Source: Sphingosinicellaceae bacterium
Lineage (GTDB): Bacteria > Pseudomonadota > Alphaproteobacteria > Sphingomonadales > Sphingomonadaceae
Direction of reading: 5' to 3'
Assembly: GCA_019285715.1 (NCBI GenBank)
Contig: CP079108.1
Location: 2,929,001 to 2,993,000 of the forward strand
DNA: 64,000 bases
The translations under genes were made by a program, and so were the position numbers. The notes under the pieces are model-generated. The model was not told where the DNA came from. It worked only from the letters and a program-made list of their open reading frames with translations, and did no database searches. This document shows positions 34,401 through 40,529 of the stretch, one piece after another. Within the stretch, counting starts at the first letter, position 1; each line of letters opens with the position of its first letter.

Positions 34401-36776
34401 GCCGAGCTGACCGCGGGCGGCAACGTCGGCCAGGGCAAGCTGACGAACGTCGTCATCGGCAACGTCTTCGACTCGAACCAGACGGAAAACCGTGGCCTGT
34501 ACCCCATCATCGGCCTGATGGACGCCGACGTCAGGGTCACGGCGGGCGGCAGCGCGACGGTGGAGGGCGTCTACGACCTCACCAACGTCGCCCAGACCTG
34601 CGGCAACTTCGGCGCGACTTGCGGCGGCATCGTCTTCAAGTGGGCCGACGGCAACGACTACGGCTTCCCCGAAGGCGCTACGGTGGCGCCGGTTTATCAG
34701 TCGCACTGCATCGAAGCACCGGTCATGTGCGTCGTCACAGGTTCGCCGGACGTGGGGTCGGCGTTCCGGGGCTATAGCGGCCGCGCCGGGCTCGACCTGA
34801 TCGCCATCGGCGGCGCCGCCGGCTACCTGAACAACGGCTATGCCGGGACCTCGGTCAGTCTGATGAATCCCGATGTCGCCTTGCAGATTCGCCCGCAGCG
34901 GCCGCCCAATGGCGCGAGCGCGCCGCTCAGCCTGGCCTATACCGCTCAAGTGTCGCCGGGAACACTGCGCCTCGCGGCACTGTCGGGGAGCATCACGCTG
35001 ACGCCGCTGCCGATGAACGACAACGGGCTGCAACTGGCATCCGCGCCGTTCGGCACGCTTGCACTGCTGGCGTCGGGTGACATCAACATCAACTACGGCA
35101 GCCAGCAACTGATCCAGCTGCAGGACACCGGTACCGCCTATCTGCGCGACGCCTTCGCCCCGGCGAAGACCGACGGCGTCTCGACGATCGACATCGTCGG
35201 CAATGTCGCAAGCGATCCCTACGCGACGGTCGGCAACAACGGCTATCGTGGCTATACGATGCTCCACGCAGGCGACCCTGAACCCGTCCGTATTATCTCG
35301 GTCAACGGCTCGCTGGCCGGCAATGCCAGCTACGGCGCAATCGACTGGCGCCTGGTTACGCCAAAGCCGATCCAGATCTATGCCGGGCTCGACATCCGCT
35401 ATGCCATCCTGCAGCCGCAGAACAACAGCGCCAGCGACATCAGCAGCATCGTCGCGGGCCGTGACATCGTCCAGCGCAACGGCCAGTTCGGCGTCTCCAT
35501 TCTCGGCGAGGGGCTGCTGTGGGTCGAGGCCGGCCGCAACTACACCACTGAAGGCTACGGCTCGATTATCAGCGCCGGCAACGGCACGGCCTCCTCGCTC
35601 GGCGGCGGTACCGGCGTCAGCAACATCGCGCTGCCCGACCGGGGTGCCGACGTCACCCTGATCGCCGGCACCGCGCAAGGGTCGGACTATGCAGGCTTTT
35701 CGAAGCTCTATCTCGACCCCGCCAACCTCGCCAACCCGGCGGTGCCGCTGTCCAACCCGGCCAACGCCGGCAAGGTCGTTCACACCTACGAGAAGGAACT
35801 CGACCTCTACCTCGCCAAGCTGGGGGTAACCGGGGTGACGCCGGTAAACCGGCTGGCACTGTTCGCGGCCCTGCCGTCCGAGCGTCGCGGTACCTTCCTC
35901 AACAGCGTGCTGACCAGCGAGCTGCAGCAGACCGGCATCGACTACAACACGCCGGGCGGCCAGCGTTTCCAGCAATATACCCGGGGCTACAGCGCGCTGG
36001 GTAGCCTGTATCCGGCGACCACCAAGCTGACCGGCACCGTCAACCCGGCGGGTGGCGACATCCTGCTGTACGGCGGTACGGTCGAAAGCCGGTCGGGCGG
36101 CTCGATCCAGGTGATCGCACCTTATGGCCGCGTCGAGGTCGGCAATCCCTCGCTGTCCCTGCCGCCCAACAGCAACACCCAGACCGGCGTCATCACGCGG
36201 CGCGGCGGCGATATCGGATTGATTGCAAACGGGTCGGTCGGCCTCGACCTGTCGCGGGTCTTCACGCTGCAGGGCGGCGACATCCTGATGTGGACGTCGT
36301 TCGGCGACATCACTGCCGGCGCCGGCGCCAAGACCTCGGTGACCAACGTGCCGCTCGCCTTCCGGCAGGACCAGTTCGGCGAGGTCGCGCTCGACGCGTT
36401 CGGCCTGTCGACCGGAGCCGGTATCGGTGTGCTCGACTCGCTGCAGGGGAATGACCCGGACCGCAAGAAAAGCCGCCTCGACCTTCTTGCCTTCTTCGGC
36501 GAAGTCAATGCGGGCGACGCCGGCATCCGGGTCATCGGCGACCTCAACATCGCCGCACTGCGGGTCGTCAACGCCGCCAACATCCAGGTCTCGGGCGACG
36601 CTACCGGCATCCCGACGATCGCGGCTGTCAACATCGGCGCGCTGACCTCGGCCTCGACCGCCGCCAGCGCGGTCTCGATTGCCGCGACGCAGCTCGCCGA
36701 GCGTAGCCGCCCGCAGCCCGTCTTTGACCTGCCGACGATCGTCAATGTTCGATTCGTCGGCTTCGGAGATGAATGA
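25413..36776 (+). CDS. Giant filamentous-haemagglutinin-type TpsA exoprotein
   Basis: A 3787-residue secreted protein, 11.4 kb in a single unbroken frame. Signal sequence about 1-28 (RTLLAGASVAALVLAGPAAA). An Ala-rich helical stretch follows at about 38-92. The TPS secretion domain at about 95-235 has ILTWDSFNVGRETDLTFNQ and IINQNGIIFGGASQVNV, a variant of the NPNGI motif. A very long beta-helix body is rich in Gly, Asp, Ala and Ser with repeated IDLSG, GATIDLSG and AGGSV-type turns. The last 700 or so residues resemble DUF3739 (AGYYILLPAYYALLDG, then VVHTYEKELDLYLAKLG). ATG 25413 is preferred, with GGAG 7 bases upstream. ATG 25380 is the alternative. No toxin or nuclease domain was recognised at the C-terminus, suggesting an adhesin or biofilm role. 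Export is probably through the TpsB encoded at 18702. Confidence 0.9.
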   Translation: MIRIPLHRRTLLAGASVAALVLAGPAAAEPFGRRTAVDPAAQAARAAETAATRNVAATAAATRTRAAFAAAAQARQLMDGVQAAARVAALAGKSLVPNGLGAGGLQVAAGVGVDPTLWVNAAAPTQTTTGGRTAVTVTQTASKAILTWDSFNVGRETDLTFNQAGHTDWVALNRITGVTADPSKILGTIKADGAVYIINQNGIIFGGASQVNVRSLIASSLDIHGGTIETTQPNDAGGNPISDALWQQAKIAARDARFIAGLAAPTATPTFSDYVQNDYSATPPEVPTTDQVVVERGARIAVAPLGQAILLGHDVVNAGTITAPDGQVLLSAGGSIILQRGVDRTQVDGNSADGQVRGYVTAVRGYGKARNDGVAEATRGNVSLHADEVEQNGVIAVTTAIDRAGSIILDTSVSPLNGNTAVNVGYAYNYGTVSIGAGSSMSILPDASGATAVGNTFKPSTVEIFGTNISFGEGATLYAPGAKAFIYAPANALAGRFYLGAGATIDLSGLGDVTAPMSQNQIAAELRANELRDNPVLRDSALRGQSVFFDARLGSKLTNGTGVADLSGWYDLIPRTVSQFMTGGGSLTLQQSEIVTRAGSVIDLSGGSVHYADGMVRRTRLIDGSGKLVPIEFADTATTYVGIEGDAITSHVRWGITERFTSDFTRGLSQWQAGYDEGHSAGSLSVLTPGPGFDKARIFDGTVRADTVTGQYQVAAPAGSTVTDATKVWQERPALATLNFSSVDGFGRAPLGGNITIAAGGPRLDSSSTADTVLFDTENGNASLVNGIVAADHILPANWFDGKTFGTVALRAGVENYYTYETSNNLNFTPVAGHPLIGGVLTIGAGVTVNLGDYGKFEFLGRQAEIDGTIVAAGGSVKLQTVETVMYDSYTAIPGEQLVPGDVLGTHLGATGVIDVAGRWTNNLQENLDGEPLTQAVINGGSVTIVAHDLLLDAGWRIDVSGGAQLTTGGGSPILGNGGAILLDNSQGGQATRTAEPSGRIVLDGALVGYAPGRGGSLTVDTNQSVYIGGAAILPSGVLGAGNAAAVKLLLSADAVLPAGATLPFPVNYSAAVVPAGAAFAQDTGLYLPNGPLPPLAADWTVPGTDFYIQDDAGNTYFSGSVVPAGTVIPFLNGTFTAGSTLPADVFPNGIAFPSAVGLLQPAGVLMTPFTLPKGLAIAAGTVFGVDVGIVAPKTYAADFFTKGGFASYELAGSQGVTLTAGTILAPTIDTLTLGAVSGLATGARLGDLVLVAGSGVTLVNSASLPEARRPAMDLVLSTVATSIDGSSLFSRINGDFGRVDRGGTRSPGSVTVETGAAIKMSAGSRVFLDSVTGIAVDGTIDAAGGIIRIGGLGSSDYGSPGTQISIGDNARLTARGYQEALLAGGITTRTVKGGGQILIGGTSSATDSIGENQVRAVAIGAGAVLDVSGIHGTNDLIAGISAGIDSGRTDAPKVAVAVAVDGDAGTILVHGTTGIIAGSLQLAAGGATGRAGTLSIGQASPTAPLIVRQSTPAGLEPVTLASDIAQDGLTLVADSIHGVGQLTLATGHGYSLTHMQGILFDGSVTLSAQRGITLEADRIQRTIDAEGAPSVVTLSAPYVRFKGNDAVGPTYGDPVYATDLNGSLTVRANLIDLSGAMQFDCSASNCDVPGNGGFGTLLFQSAGDVRLIAGGGLDPNSQQPLRTGLTSGGDIIFDAAQVYVTNGISSPYNGGQLERGDADPGFLVQAGQRIVVRSNGAAAPIPLNFGERLTLRAPVIEQSGVLRAPAGQIRLEASDRLTLAPGSLTSVSLGGLTVPFGGGGFEGYGRVDWAPTRAVALTGGTVDAQAGSRVEVTGGGDLLGWSFVAGTGGTTDILANKSADGYFAILPSLGDRPAPQHPVANSGGLESTSNALSDPRLSVGDTIWLGDSAGVKAGYYILLPAYYALLDGALLVRPKGATAYASPFETVTHADGSHVTAGYTAVSGTAIRGPWSAFEVLDSKTWRQYSDFTSVSFNAQKSAAATLAGITLRTLADAGGVQVTAQDSLNLAGSMDFSAAKGLIGTLDIASDRIAVTNGTAPEGYLRVDAKQIEALGAGSVLIGGTGPSNSFAAFDYSTYTPFGIRQGVALTTVATDVLVTAGTTLKLGELLLIASDSVTIDDGAVLSATGKPGDPSKLLVAGDGALVRLTGGDRVAIVRTGAAGQTGSLRIGENARLTTAGALSLDASIGFDLAGTALLDVARLDLASDRINLGDVPAGESGTTIGLDTVRRLAASADLSLHGRQSIDLYGDLTLGARDGGGKALLAALTLDTALLQGHAEDGAGAALTVGVLTLTNSNVAGAEAIAGTAALALDVDTLVLGPGSTGVGGYAGIIGRVGEILTKGTGSLNVGGDLTLATGRVTAGTASKFELATSGALTLAHGDVPVAAAGPTLGGSLTLTGAELTLGTAIVANAGTVMLGAAGDIALLDGARIDVSGRAVDFRDTVKYAPGGIVRLTATGAVALAAGSLVDVSGAVRGGSAGIVEIRAAGDATLGGDLSATSAAGYAGGEFLLAANHTDFGALNSRLNTSGFDAARDITLRQDIVLDAGSSIVAHRVALHSEGGTVQIGGAIDARGNAADADGGVVLLSGAAVELTGTIDASAGSAVAGGYDPSSGTVELAGNSVTLGNGSAIMLGGGRQGGGRLMVRADRIGTGVNATLGGTTTGAREQTLVGMADYATDTVDADVAMTAIDAANGWLATVSQTAGWTTGAGIAFTSAGDLSVNSAIDLAVVNGAGYLGLKAAGDILVDASISDGFSSAGRDATLEAGRSFSYGFDAGRDVVIGADRLVRTGTGDIRVAAVRDLVLTTNGSVIYTAGSATPTTTGFDHSGFGPVAVDGGRVLGEFPTLGGNVSLAAGRDISAPIVTQSASAWLYRYGNSAWDGTPDHTAVLEQTSWSIVYGNFQSGVAAFGGGNVRVRAGRDIWDLGVALPTTGYLTTGVGNHAQASDLVVRGGGDLDVRAAGDLNGGFFVLGRGHAELTAGGNVGQGKLTNVVIGNVFDSNQTENRGLYPIIGLMDADVRVTAGGSATVEGVYDLTNVAQTCGNFGATCGGIVFKWADGNDYGFPEGATVAPVYQSHCIEAPVMCVVTGSPDVGSAFRGYSGRAGLDLIAIGGAAGYLNNGYAGTSVSLMNPDVALQIRPQRPPNGASAPLSLAYTAQVSPGTLRLAALSGSITLTPLPMNDNGLQLASAPFGTLALLASGDININYGSQQLIQLQDTGTAYLRDAFAPAKTDGVSTIDIVGNVASDPYATVGNNGYRGYTMLHAGDPEPVRIISVNGSLAGNASYGAIDWRLVTPKPIQIYAGLDIRYAILQPQNNSASDISSIVAGRDIVQRNGQFGVSILGEGLLWVEAGRNYTTEGYGSIISAGNGTASSLGGGTGVSNIALPDRGADVTLIAGTAQGSDYAGFSKLYLDPANLANPAVPLSNPANAGKVVHTYEKELDLYLAKLGVTGVTPVNRLALFAALPSERRGTFLNSVLTSELQQTGIDYNTPGGQRFQQYTRGYSALGSLYPATTKLTGTVNPAGGDILLYGGTVESRSGGSIQVIAPYGRVEVGNPSLSLPPNSNTQTGVITRRGGDIGLIANGSVGLDLSRVFTLQGGDILMWTSFGDITAGAGAKTSVTNVPLAFRQDQFGEVALDAFGLSTGAGIGVLDSLQGNDPDRKKSRLDLLAFFGEVNAGDAGIRVIGDLNIAALRVVNAANIQVSGDATGIPTIAAVNIGALTSASTAASAVSIAATQLAERSRPQPVFDLPTIVNVRFVGFGDE

Positions 36777-37283
36777 TCGACGAGCAGGACAACGTAGGAG
36801 CGAACGACGCCGGCCTATCCCCTTCGGCTATTCTTGGGGCATGCGGGTGGGTGGCTCCGGTGCGGGCAGCCAACCACGTCCGCGATAGGACCGACCGGTG
36901 CAAGGCGCCCTAGCTTAGTTGTCCTGGGGTAAGACTGCCTGACATTGCGAACTGTCTCGAGCCGGCGGCTGCGCTGCTGCCCGCCGCATGCAGCAATGTC
37001 GACCCAATGCTGGACATTCGCCCTTTCCGGCTCGGCGTCCAGCTCCGGACAATCGTCCAATTTTTCCATCAATCATCCGGGCGGTCGCATCGACGTGTGC
37101 AAAGAGGCAATGAGGACGTTGCGGTCCGGAAGCTTCCGCGCCTGAATCAGGGGTAGCAGCCGCTAAACTGCAACCCAACGTCCTTGGATGCCGCGCTCCG
37201 GACGGGCGCCGAGCGCTTCCCGCAAATTGCCTGCTGGAACGCTCCAATCATCGCCTCGTTCAGGGAAGCTTCGAGGACAGTGA
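36777..37283. other. Intergenic region without recognised gene
   Basis: About 500 bp between the exoprotein stop and mscS. No open frame resembles a known protein. A 12-bp perfect palindrome CGGAAGCTTCCG lies at 37127-37138. No convincing terminator with a T-run was found. Confidence 0.6.
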
Positions 37284-38198
37284 ATGAACCTGCTCAACAT
37301 CCTGATTGCCCAGCTCGAGGCGATGCTCGCCGCAGCGATCCGTATCCTGCCTCAGCTCGGCATTGCGTTGGTGATCCTCACCGCCACATGGTTCGCAGCG
37401 CGGTTTGCGGGTCGTATCGCCGATCGCCTGCTTAAGCGCACCGAGGTTCGCGGCACGCTGATCAATCTCGCTGAGACCTTGGTCAGCGTGACGATCTGGA
37501 TCGTTGGATCGATGGTTGCCAGTTCGATCGTGCTGCCAGGCGTCACGCCGGCGAACCTGCTCGCGGTCGTTGGTCTGGGGTCGGTCGCGGTCGGTTTCGC
37601 GTTCAAGGATATCTTCGAGAACTTCCTCGCAGGTGTGCTGATCATGCTGCGCTGGAAGATGCGGATCGGCGATATCATCGAATGCGAGCATGTCGGCGGC
37701 AAGGTCGAGTTGATCACCCTCCGCGAGACCTATCTGCGCCATCTGAGCAATGAGCTGGTGCTGGTGCCAAACGCTTTCCTGTTCAAGAATCCGGTCAAGA
37801 TCCTCACCGACCAGCCGCTGCGCCGGCATCAGGTCGAGATCGGCGTCGGCTACGGAGTCGATCTGGACGACGCCCATACCGTCATCGAAGCGGCGGTGCG
37901 GTCGGCCGCCGGGGTTGATCAGGCGAAACGCATCGACGTGTTTGCGAAGGCGTTCGGTGACAGCTCGATCGAACTGCTCGTACGCTGGTGGGCGGGATCG
38001 ACGCCGTACGAGGCGCACGCCAGCCGCGATGCCGTCGTGCGTGCGATCAAGCGTGCTCTCGATGAGGCCGGTATGGAAATACCCTATCCCTATAGAGTCT
38101 TCAGCTTCAACCAGCCGCTGCCAATTCAAACTGTCGATCGTCACGGCATCGACAGCAAGGCAGTGTCGCGGCTGGCCGAGGACGACGACGGCCTCTAG
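37284..38198 (+). CDS. MscS-family mechanosensitive channel
   Basis: A 304-residue small-conductance mechanosensitive channel. Predicted membrane helices lie at about 12-38, 60-80 and 88-115. The pore helix includes VVGLGSVAVGFAFKDIFENFLAGVLIM, the most conserved MscS stretch. A beta domain follows (MRIGDIIECEHVGGKVELITLRETYL, then LVLVPNAFLFKNPV) and a C-terminal alpha/beta domain. Such channels open in the inner membrane under tension and release solutes at osmotic downshock. It stands alone and runs convergently into the DUF202 gene, with one base between stops. Confidence 0.92.
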   Translation: MNLLNILIAQLEAMLAAAIRILPQLGIALVILTATWFAARFAGRIADRLLKRTEVRGTLINLAETLVSVTIWIVGSMVASSIVLPGVTPANLLAVVGLGSVAVGFAFKDIFENFLAGVLIMLRWKMRIGDIIECEHVGGKVELITLRETYLRHLSNELVLVPNAFLFKNPVKILTDQPLRRHQVEIGVGYGVDLDDAHTVIEAAVRSAAGVDQAKRIDVFAKAFGDSSIELLVRWWAGSTPYEAHASRDAVVRAIKRALDEAGMEIPYPYRVFSFNQPLPIQTVDRHGIDSKAVSRLAEDDDGL

Positions 38199-38199
38199 C

Positions 38200-38631
38200 T
38201 CACGACGCCCATAGACCGACCATCGCTGCGGCGCAGACCAGCAACAGGAAAGCGTTGACCGCAATGAGCAGCCACTTCGGCAGCCGCACGGTGTCGACCG
38301 GCCACGTCCCCGAGCGCAGGTCGCGCCAAACCGCAGCGATGAGGCAAAAGCCCGCAAAAGCGATCAGGATCGTGCCAGTCAGGCCGATCAGCCAGACCGG
38401 CACAAGGTGGGCGAGCAGTGCGCGTGCGCCGATGCCCGACGCGAGTGCGGCGAGCGCCGTGCGGACCCACGCAGCATAGGTCCGCTCGGCGGCAAGCACG
38501 GTACGATCTCCCGCGAGGTCGGTCCGGCGATCGGCGCTGTCGGTCTGCTGGACCGCGCTATCCTCCAGAACCTCGGCGCTATCGGCCAGCCGTTCGTGCG
38601 CCTTGGCCGCTTTGTCGACAGGGTTGGTCAT
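38200..38631 (-). CDS. DUF202/YidH-type small membrane protein
   Basis: A 143-residue protein. The soluble N-terminus is rich in Asp, Ala and Arg (KAAKAHERLADSAEVLEDSAV). The DUF202 signature follows (DLAGDRTVLAAERTYAAWVRTALA), then three hydrophobic helices from about residue 58 to 141. ATG 38631 overlaps the upstream transporter stop by ATGA, so it is the second gene of a two-gene operon. The family's biochemical role is unknown. It is an inner-membrane protein often linked to transporters. Confidence 0.8.
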   Translation of the reverse strand: MTNPVDKAAKAHERLADSAEVLEDSAVQQTDSADRRTDLAGDRTVLAAERTYAAWVRTALAALASGIGARALLAHLVPVWLIGLTGTILIAFAGFCLIAAVWRDLRSGTWPVDTVRLPKWLLIAVNAFLLLVCAAAMVGLWAS

Positions 38632-40406
38632 GATGTCATCGGCCAGAAATACGCGATCAGGGGCACGCCCAGGACGATGACGATAATCGACAGCGGCAGG
38701 CCGAGCCGCCAGTAATCGCCGAAGCGGTAACCGCCAGGACCCATCACCAGCGTATTGCACTGGTGGCCGATCGGCGTCAGAAAATCGCACCCGGCTCCGG
38801 TCGCCACCGCCATCAGGAACGGGTCGGGGTTGAGATGCAGGCTGGTCGCGACGCCGACGCTGATCGGGCCGAGCACGAGCACGGTCGGTGCGTTGTGGAG
38901 AAACGGCGAGCACGCCATCGCGGTTACCATCAACGCGCCAAGCACCAGCAGCGGAGCGGCACCTTGCAGCCCGTTTGCCAATGTGTTTGCAACAAGCTCG
39001 GTGCCGCCGAGACGGCGAACCGCTTCGCTCAGCGGTGTCAGGGCCCCGATCAGGATAAGCACCTCTGGCTCGAGCGAGGCATAGGCCTCACGCATCGACA
39101 GCGATCCCGCGACGATCATCAACACCGCCGCGCCGAAGAATGCCGGAGCAACTGGCATCAGCTTGGTCGCGATCAGGCCGATCGCGACCGCGAGGATGAT
39201 GACCGGCACCAGACGACGACGCCGGCCGCCGAGCGCCACCGTTCGTTCGGCGAGCGGCAGCAGGTCGAGTTGGTCGAGCACCGCCGGCAGCGCGGTCTCG
39301 CCTGCCTGAAGAATCAGCATGTCGCCGGCCCGAAGCTTGATGTCGCGCAGCCGCTCGACGATCCGCTCGCCGGCGCGGCCAACGCCGAGCAGTTTGACGC
39401 CGAACCGGTCCTGCAGCGCCGTCCGCGCCGCCGACTGGCCGACCAGCAGTGAGCCCGGCTGGATCACCGCCTCGATCGACCGCACTTCCTCGTGCGCGTC
39501 GGCGGTTTCGATCACCGCCGCTTCACGGACCGCCTTGAGCGGCATCCGCGCGTACAGCCGGCTCAGCGCGGCATCGTCGCCTTCAAGCACGAGGATCATG
39601 GCCGGGCCGAACGGGCTATCGTCCGACGCCGGTGCGCGCTTGCCGTCCGCCGCGATCAGCGCGACGACGGTGACGCCGTCGCGGGCGGCATCGAGCTCGG
39701 CGATGGTACGCGGCGTCTCGGGCCAGTCGTCAGGAACGAGTGCCTCGGTCGCATAGGCCTTGGCGGCAGTCGTCTCGCCGAGCGTCGTCTTGGGAGTCCG
39801 GTCGCGCGGCAGCAGCCGCCATGCAAAGCTGACCACGACAAGCCCGACTGCGGTGAGGCACAGGCCGACCGGCGCGAAATCGAAGAACTGGAAGGGTTTG
39901 CCGACGGTCTCGGCGCGGACCTGGCTGACGATGATGTTGGTCGAGGTGCCCGCCAGCGTCACAAGGCCGCCGAGCAAAGACATGAATGCCATCGGCATCA
40001 GCAGCGCCGACGCCGAGCTGTTCGGCTCGCGACCGAGCCGGATCGCAGTCGGCATCAGGATCGCCAGCGCGCCGACGTTCTTGGTCAGCATCGACAGCAG
40101 CGCGGTTGCGCCGGCCAGCGCCGGGACCTGTCGCTGGACCGTGTCGAGGCGCGGTAGCAGCGGCGCGATCGCCAGCTCGACGATGCCCGATCGCGCGACC
40201 GCGGCGCTGATCACCAGCGCGGCGGCGATGATGATGACAACGTCGCTGGTGAAGCCGCTGAAGGCTTCCTTGAACGGCACGATGCCGGTGACCATCCCAA
40301 CGAGCAGCGCCACGAGAGCGACGACATCGAACCGGAACCGGCCGGACGCGAAGCCGACCACCGCGCCGCCAATGATGGCAAAAGACAGAGCTTGCGCGCC
40401 GGTCAT
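38628..40406 (-). CDS. SLC13/DASS-type transporter with TrkA-C domains
   Basis: A 592-residue inner-membrane transporter. Its N-terminal membrane half has VALVALLVGMVTGIVPFKEAF and LAGTSTNIIVSQ. A soluble insert at about 210-390 carries two TrkA-C-like repeats (VVALIAADGKRAP, then GVKLLGVGRAGERIVERL with MLILQAG). The C-terminal half has ALMVTAMACSPFLHNAPTVLVL and GCDFLTPIGHQCNTLVMGPGGYRFGDYWRLG, the sodium-anion symporter signature. This arrangement is common in bacterial putative sulfate, anion or citrate permeases. The TrkA-C parts may sense a cytoplasmic ligand. The transported ion cannot be told from sequence. Confidence 0.87.
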   Translation of the reverse strand: MTGAQALSFAIIGGAVVGFASGRFRFDVVALVALLVGMVTGIVPFKEAFSGFTSDVVIIIAAALVISAAVARSGIVELAIAPLLPRLDTVQRQVPALAGATALLSMLTKNVGALAILMPTAIRLGREPNSSASALLMPMAFMSLLGGLVTLAGTSTNIIVSQVRAETVGKPFQFFDFAPVGLCLTAVGLVVVSFAWRLLPRDRTPKTTLGETTAAKAYATEALVPDDWPETPRTIAELDAARDGVTVVALIAADGKRAPASDDSPFGPAMILVLEGDDAALSRLYARMPLKAVREAAVIETADAHEEVRSIEAVIQPGSLLVGQSAARTALQDRFGVKLLGVGRAGERIVERLRDIKLRAGDMLILQAGETALPAVLDQLDLLPLAERTVALGGRRRRLVPVIILAVAIGLIATKLMPVAPAFFGAAVLMIVAGSLSMREAYASLEPEVLILIGALTPLSEAVRRLGGTELVANTLANGLQGAAPLLVLGALMVTAMACSPFLHNAPTVLVLGPISVGVATSLHLNPDPFLMAVATGAGCDFLTPIGHQCNTLVMGPGGYRFGDYWRLGLPLSIIVIVLGVPLIAYFWPMTS

Positions 40407-40529
40407 GAAGGGAAACGTCGCGTCGAACTGTTCATCAGACCGTGATGCACGGAGGGAAGCGAGTTGAAAAGTGCGGCACGATTGCCTCGTGCAGGATCGC
40501 TGCAGCCTCTACACAGGGGGCCTCCCAGG

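Noticed and set aside
33780-35975. Second long antisense frame under the exoprotein gene
   Set aside because: Same reasons: no domain, odd composition, no ribosome site or operon context.
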